From: Neoceratodus forsteri
Taxonomy: Eukaryota; Chordata; Ceratodontiformes; Ceratodontidae
Length of the DNA: 64,000 bases
Direction: 5' to 3'
NCBI GenBank assembly: GCA_016271365.2
Contig: JADMNL010000028.1
Span: 101,531,001-101,595,000 of the forward strand
A program made the position numbers and the translations under genes. The notes beneath the pieces are model-generated. The model saw only the letters and a list, made by a program, of their open reading frames with translations, searched no databases and had not been told where the DNA came from. Shown piece after piece: positions 63,840 through 64,000 of this stretch (position 1 is its first letter; each line of letters starts with the position of its first letter).

Positions 63840-64000
63840 TTTCACTGCTGGGGATCAGTCCTAAGAGCCCTCTCAAAGTAAGATAGTACACTACGTAAGA
63901 ACTTACTGTAACAGTAGATCTTCGAGAGATGCTCTTGTAGGCAAGCTTTTCCCTCCCTCCTTCCCCTGCTGCTTTTCAGTCTATCCTAGTGGCTCCAGGA
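63840..64000. repeat. DIRS-D internal complementary region
   Basis: GAGCCCTCTCAAAGTAAGAT, AGTACACTACGTAAG is the reverse complement of the left end (46,698 onward, plus about 25 bases lost there). AACTTACTGTAACAGTAGAT and CTTCGAGAG follow as the copy of the right end, which lies beyond the window. The window ends in non-coding DIRS-D sequence. Confidence 0.65.

Larger units (their letters stand above)
46698..64000 (+). mobile_element. DIRS-D, interrupted, runs off right edge
   Basis: Plus-strand DIRS in segments 46,698-48,544, 50,239-53,440 and 63,196-64,000. The gaps are a Rex1-like LINE and DIRS-C2. Order: left terminal repeat, gag, RT, RNase H, YR, ICR. The left terminal repeat lacks about 25 outer bases predicted by the ICR, where CR1-b abuts. 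The right terminal repeat is beyond the window. Confidence 0.8.

Noticed and set aside
1..64000. Host gene, tRNA, rRNA, CRISPR array or bacterial-type operon
   Set aside because: No exon chain, RNA gene or regularly spaced direct repeat was seen. All long frames fall in mobile elements of animal type.

Overview
This window looks like repeat-dense intergenic DNA from a large vertebrate genome. The DIRS-type tyrosine-recombinase (YR) retrotransposons, CR1/L2/L1/Rex-like LINEs and a hAT-like miniature element together suggest a large-genome amphibian or similar lineage. A caecilian is my best guess, from remembered repeat content, and is low confidence. I see no host gene, tRNA, rRNA or CRISPR array. 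Nearly every base can be assigned to a mobile element, and most elements sit inside other elements.

Left block (1-20,187). A decayed minus-strand DIRS (A1) runs from about 867 to 20,187. A CR1-like LINE (1-866) cuts its recombinase. A second, related DIRS (A2, 4,179-9,998) sits in its gag-like gene. A full-length L1 (10,470-18,474, 10-bp target duplication) sits further upstream in the same gag. A hAT-like miniature element (19,369-19,685) is also in it. The L1 ORF1 is itself split by a 1.5-kb LTR-like insertion (11,103-12,576).

Middle block (20,205-39,258). This holds a short non-autonomous DIRS-like element (E), a DIRS end fragment (F), a foldback element (G), two minus-strand DIRS copies (H1, and H2 with RT/RNase H missing), and a small fragment of another family. 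Then comes DIRS-B (29,264-39,258), which has terminal inverted repeats and only a gag-like gene. Its gag is split by DIRS-C1 (32,305-37,983), the best-preserved DIRS here, with an intact RT catalytic motif.

Right block (39,461-64,000). A CR1 (CR1-b) holds an L2-like LINE, which holds another CR1-like LINE (CR1-c), which holds a 511-bp poly(A)-tailed insertion: four levels. DIRS-D then starts at about 46,698 and runs off the right edge. It is split by a Rex1-like LINE (48,545-50,238) and by DIRS-C2 (53,441-63,195). C2 carries a 219-bp poly(A) retrocopy in its internal complementary region and a nearly full-length CR1 (CR1-d) in its right inverted repeat.

Each autonomous DIRS has the same plan: inverted terminal repeat, gag-like ORF with a cysteine/histidine motif, RT, RNase H, a conserved block, YR, internal complementary region (ICR), inverted terminal repeat. 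The nested junctions show directly how these elements integrate: a trinucleotide core and no conventional target duplication.
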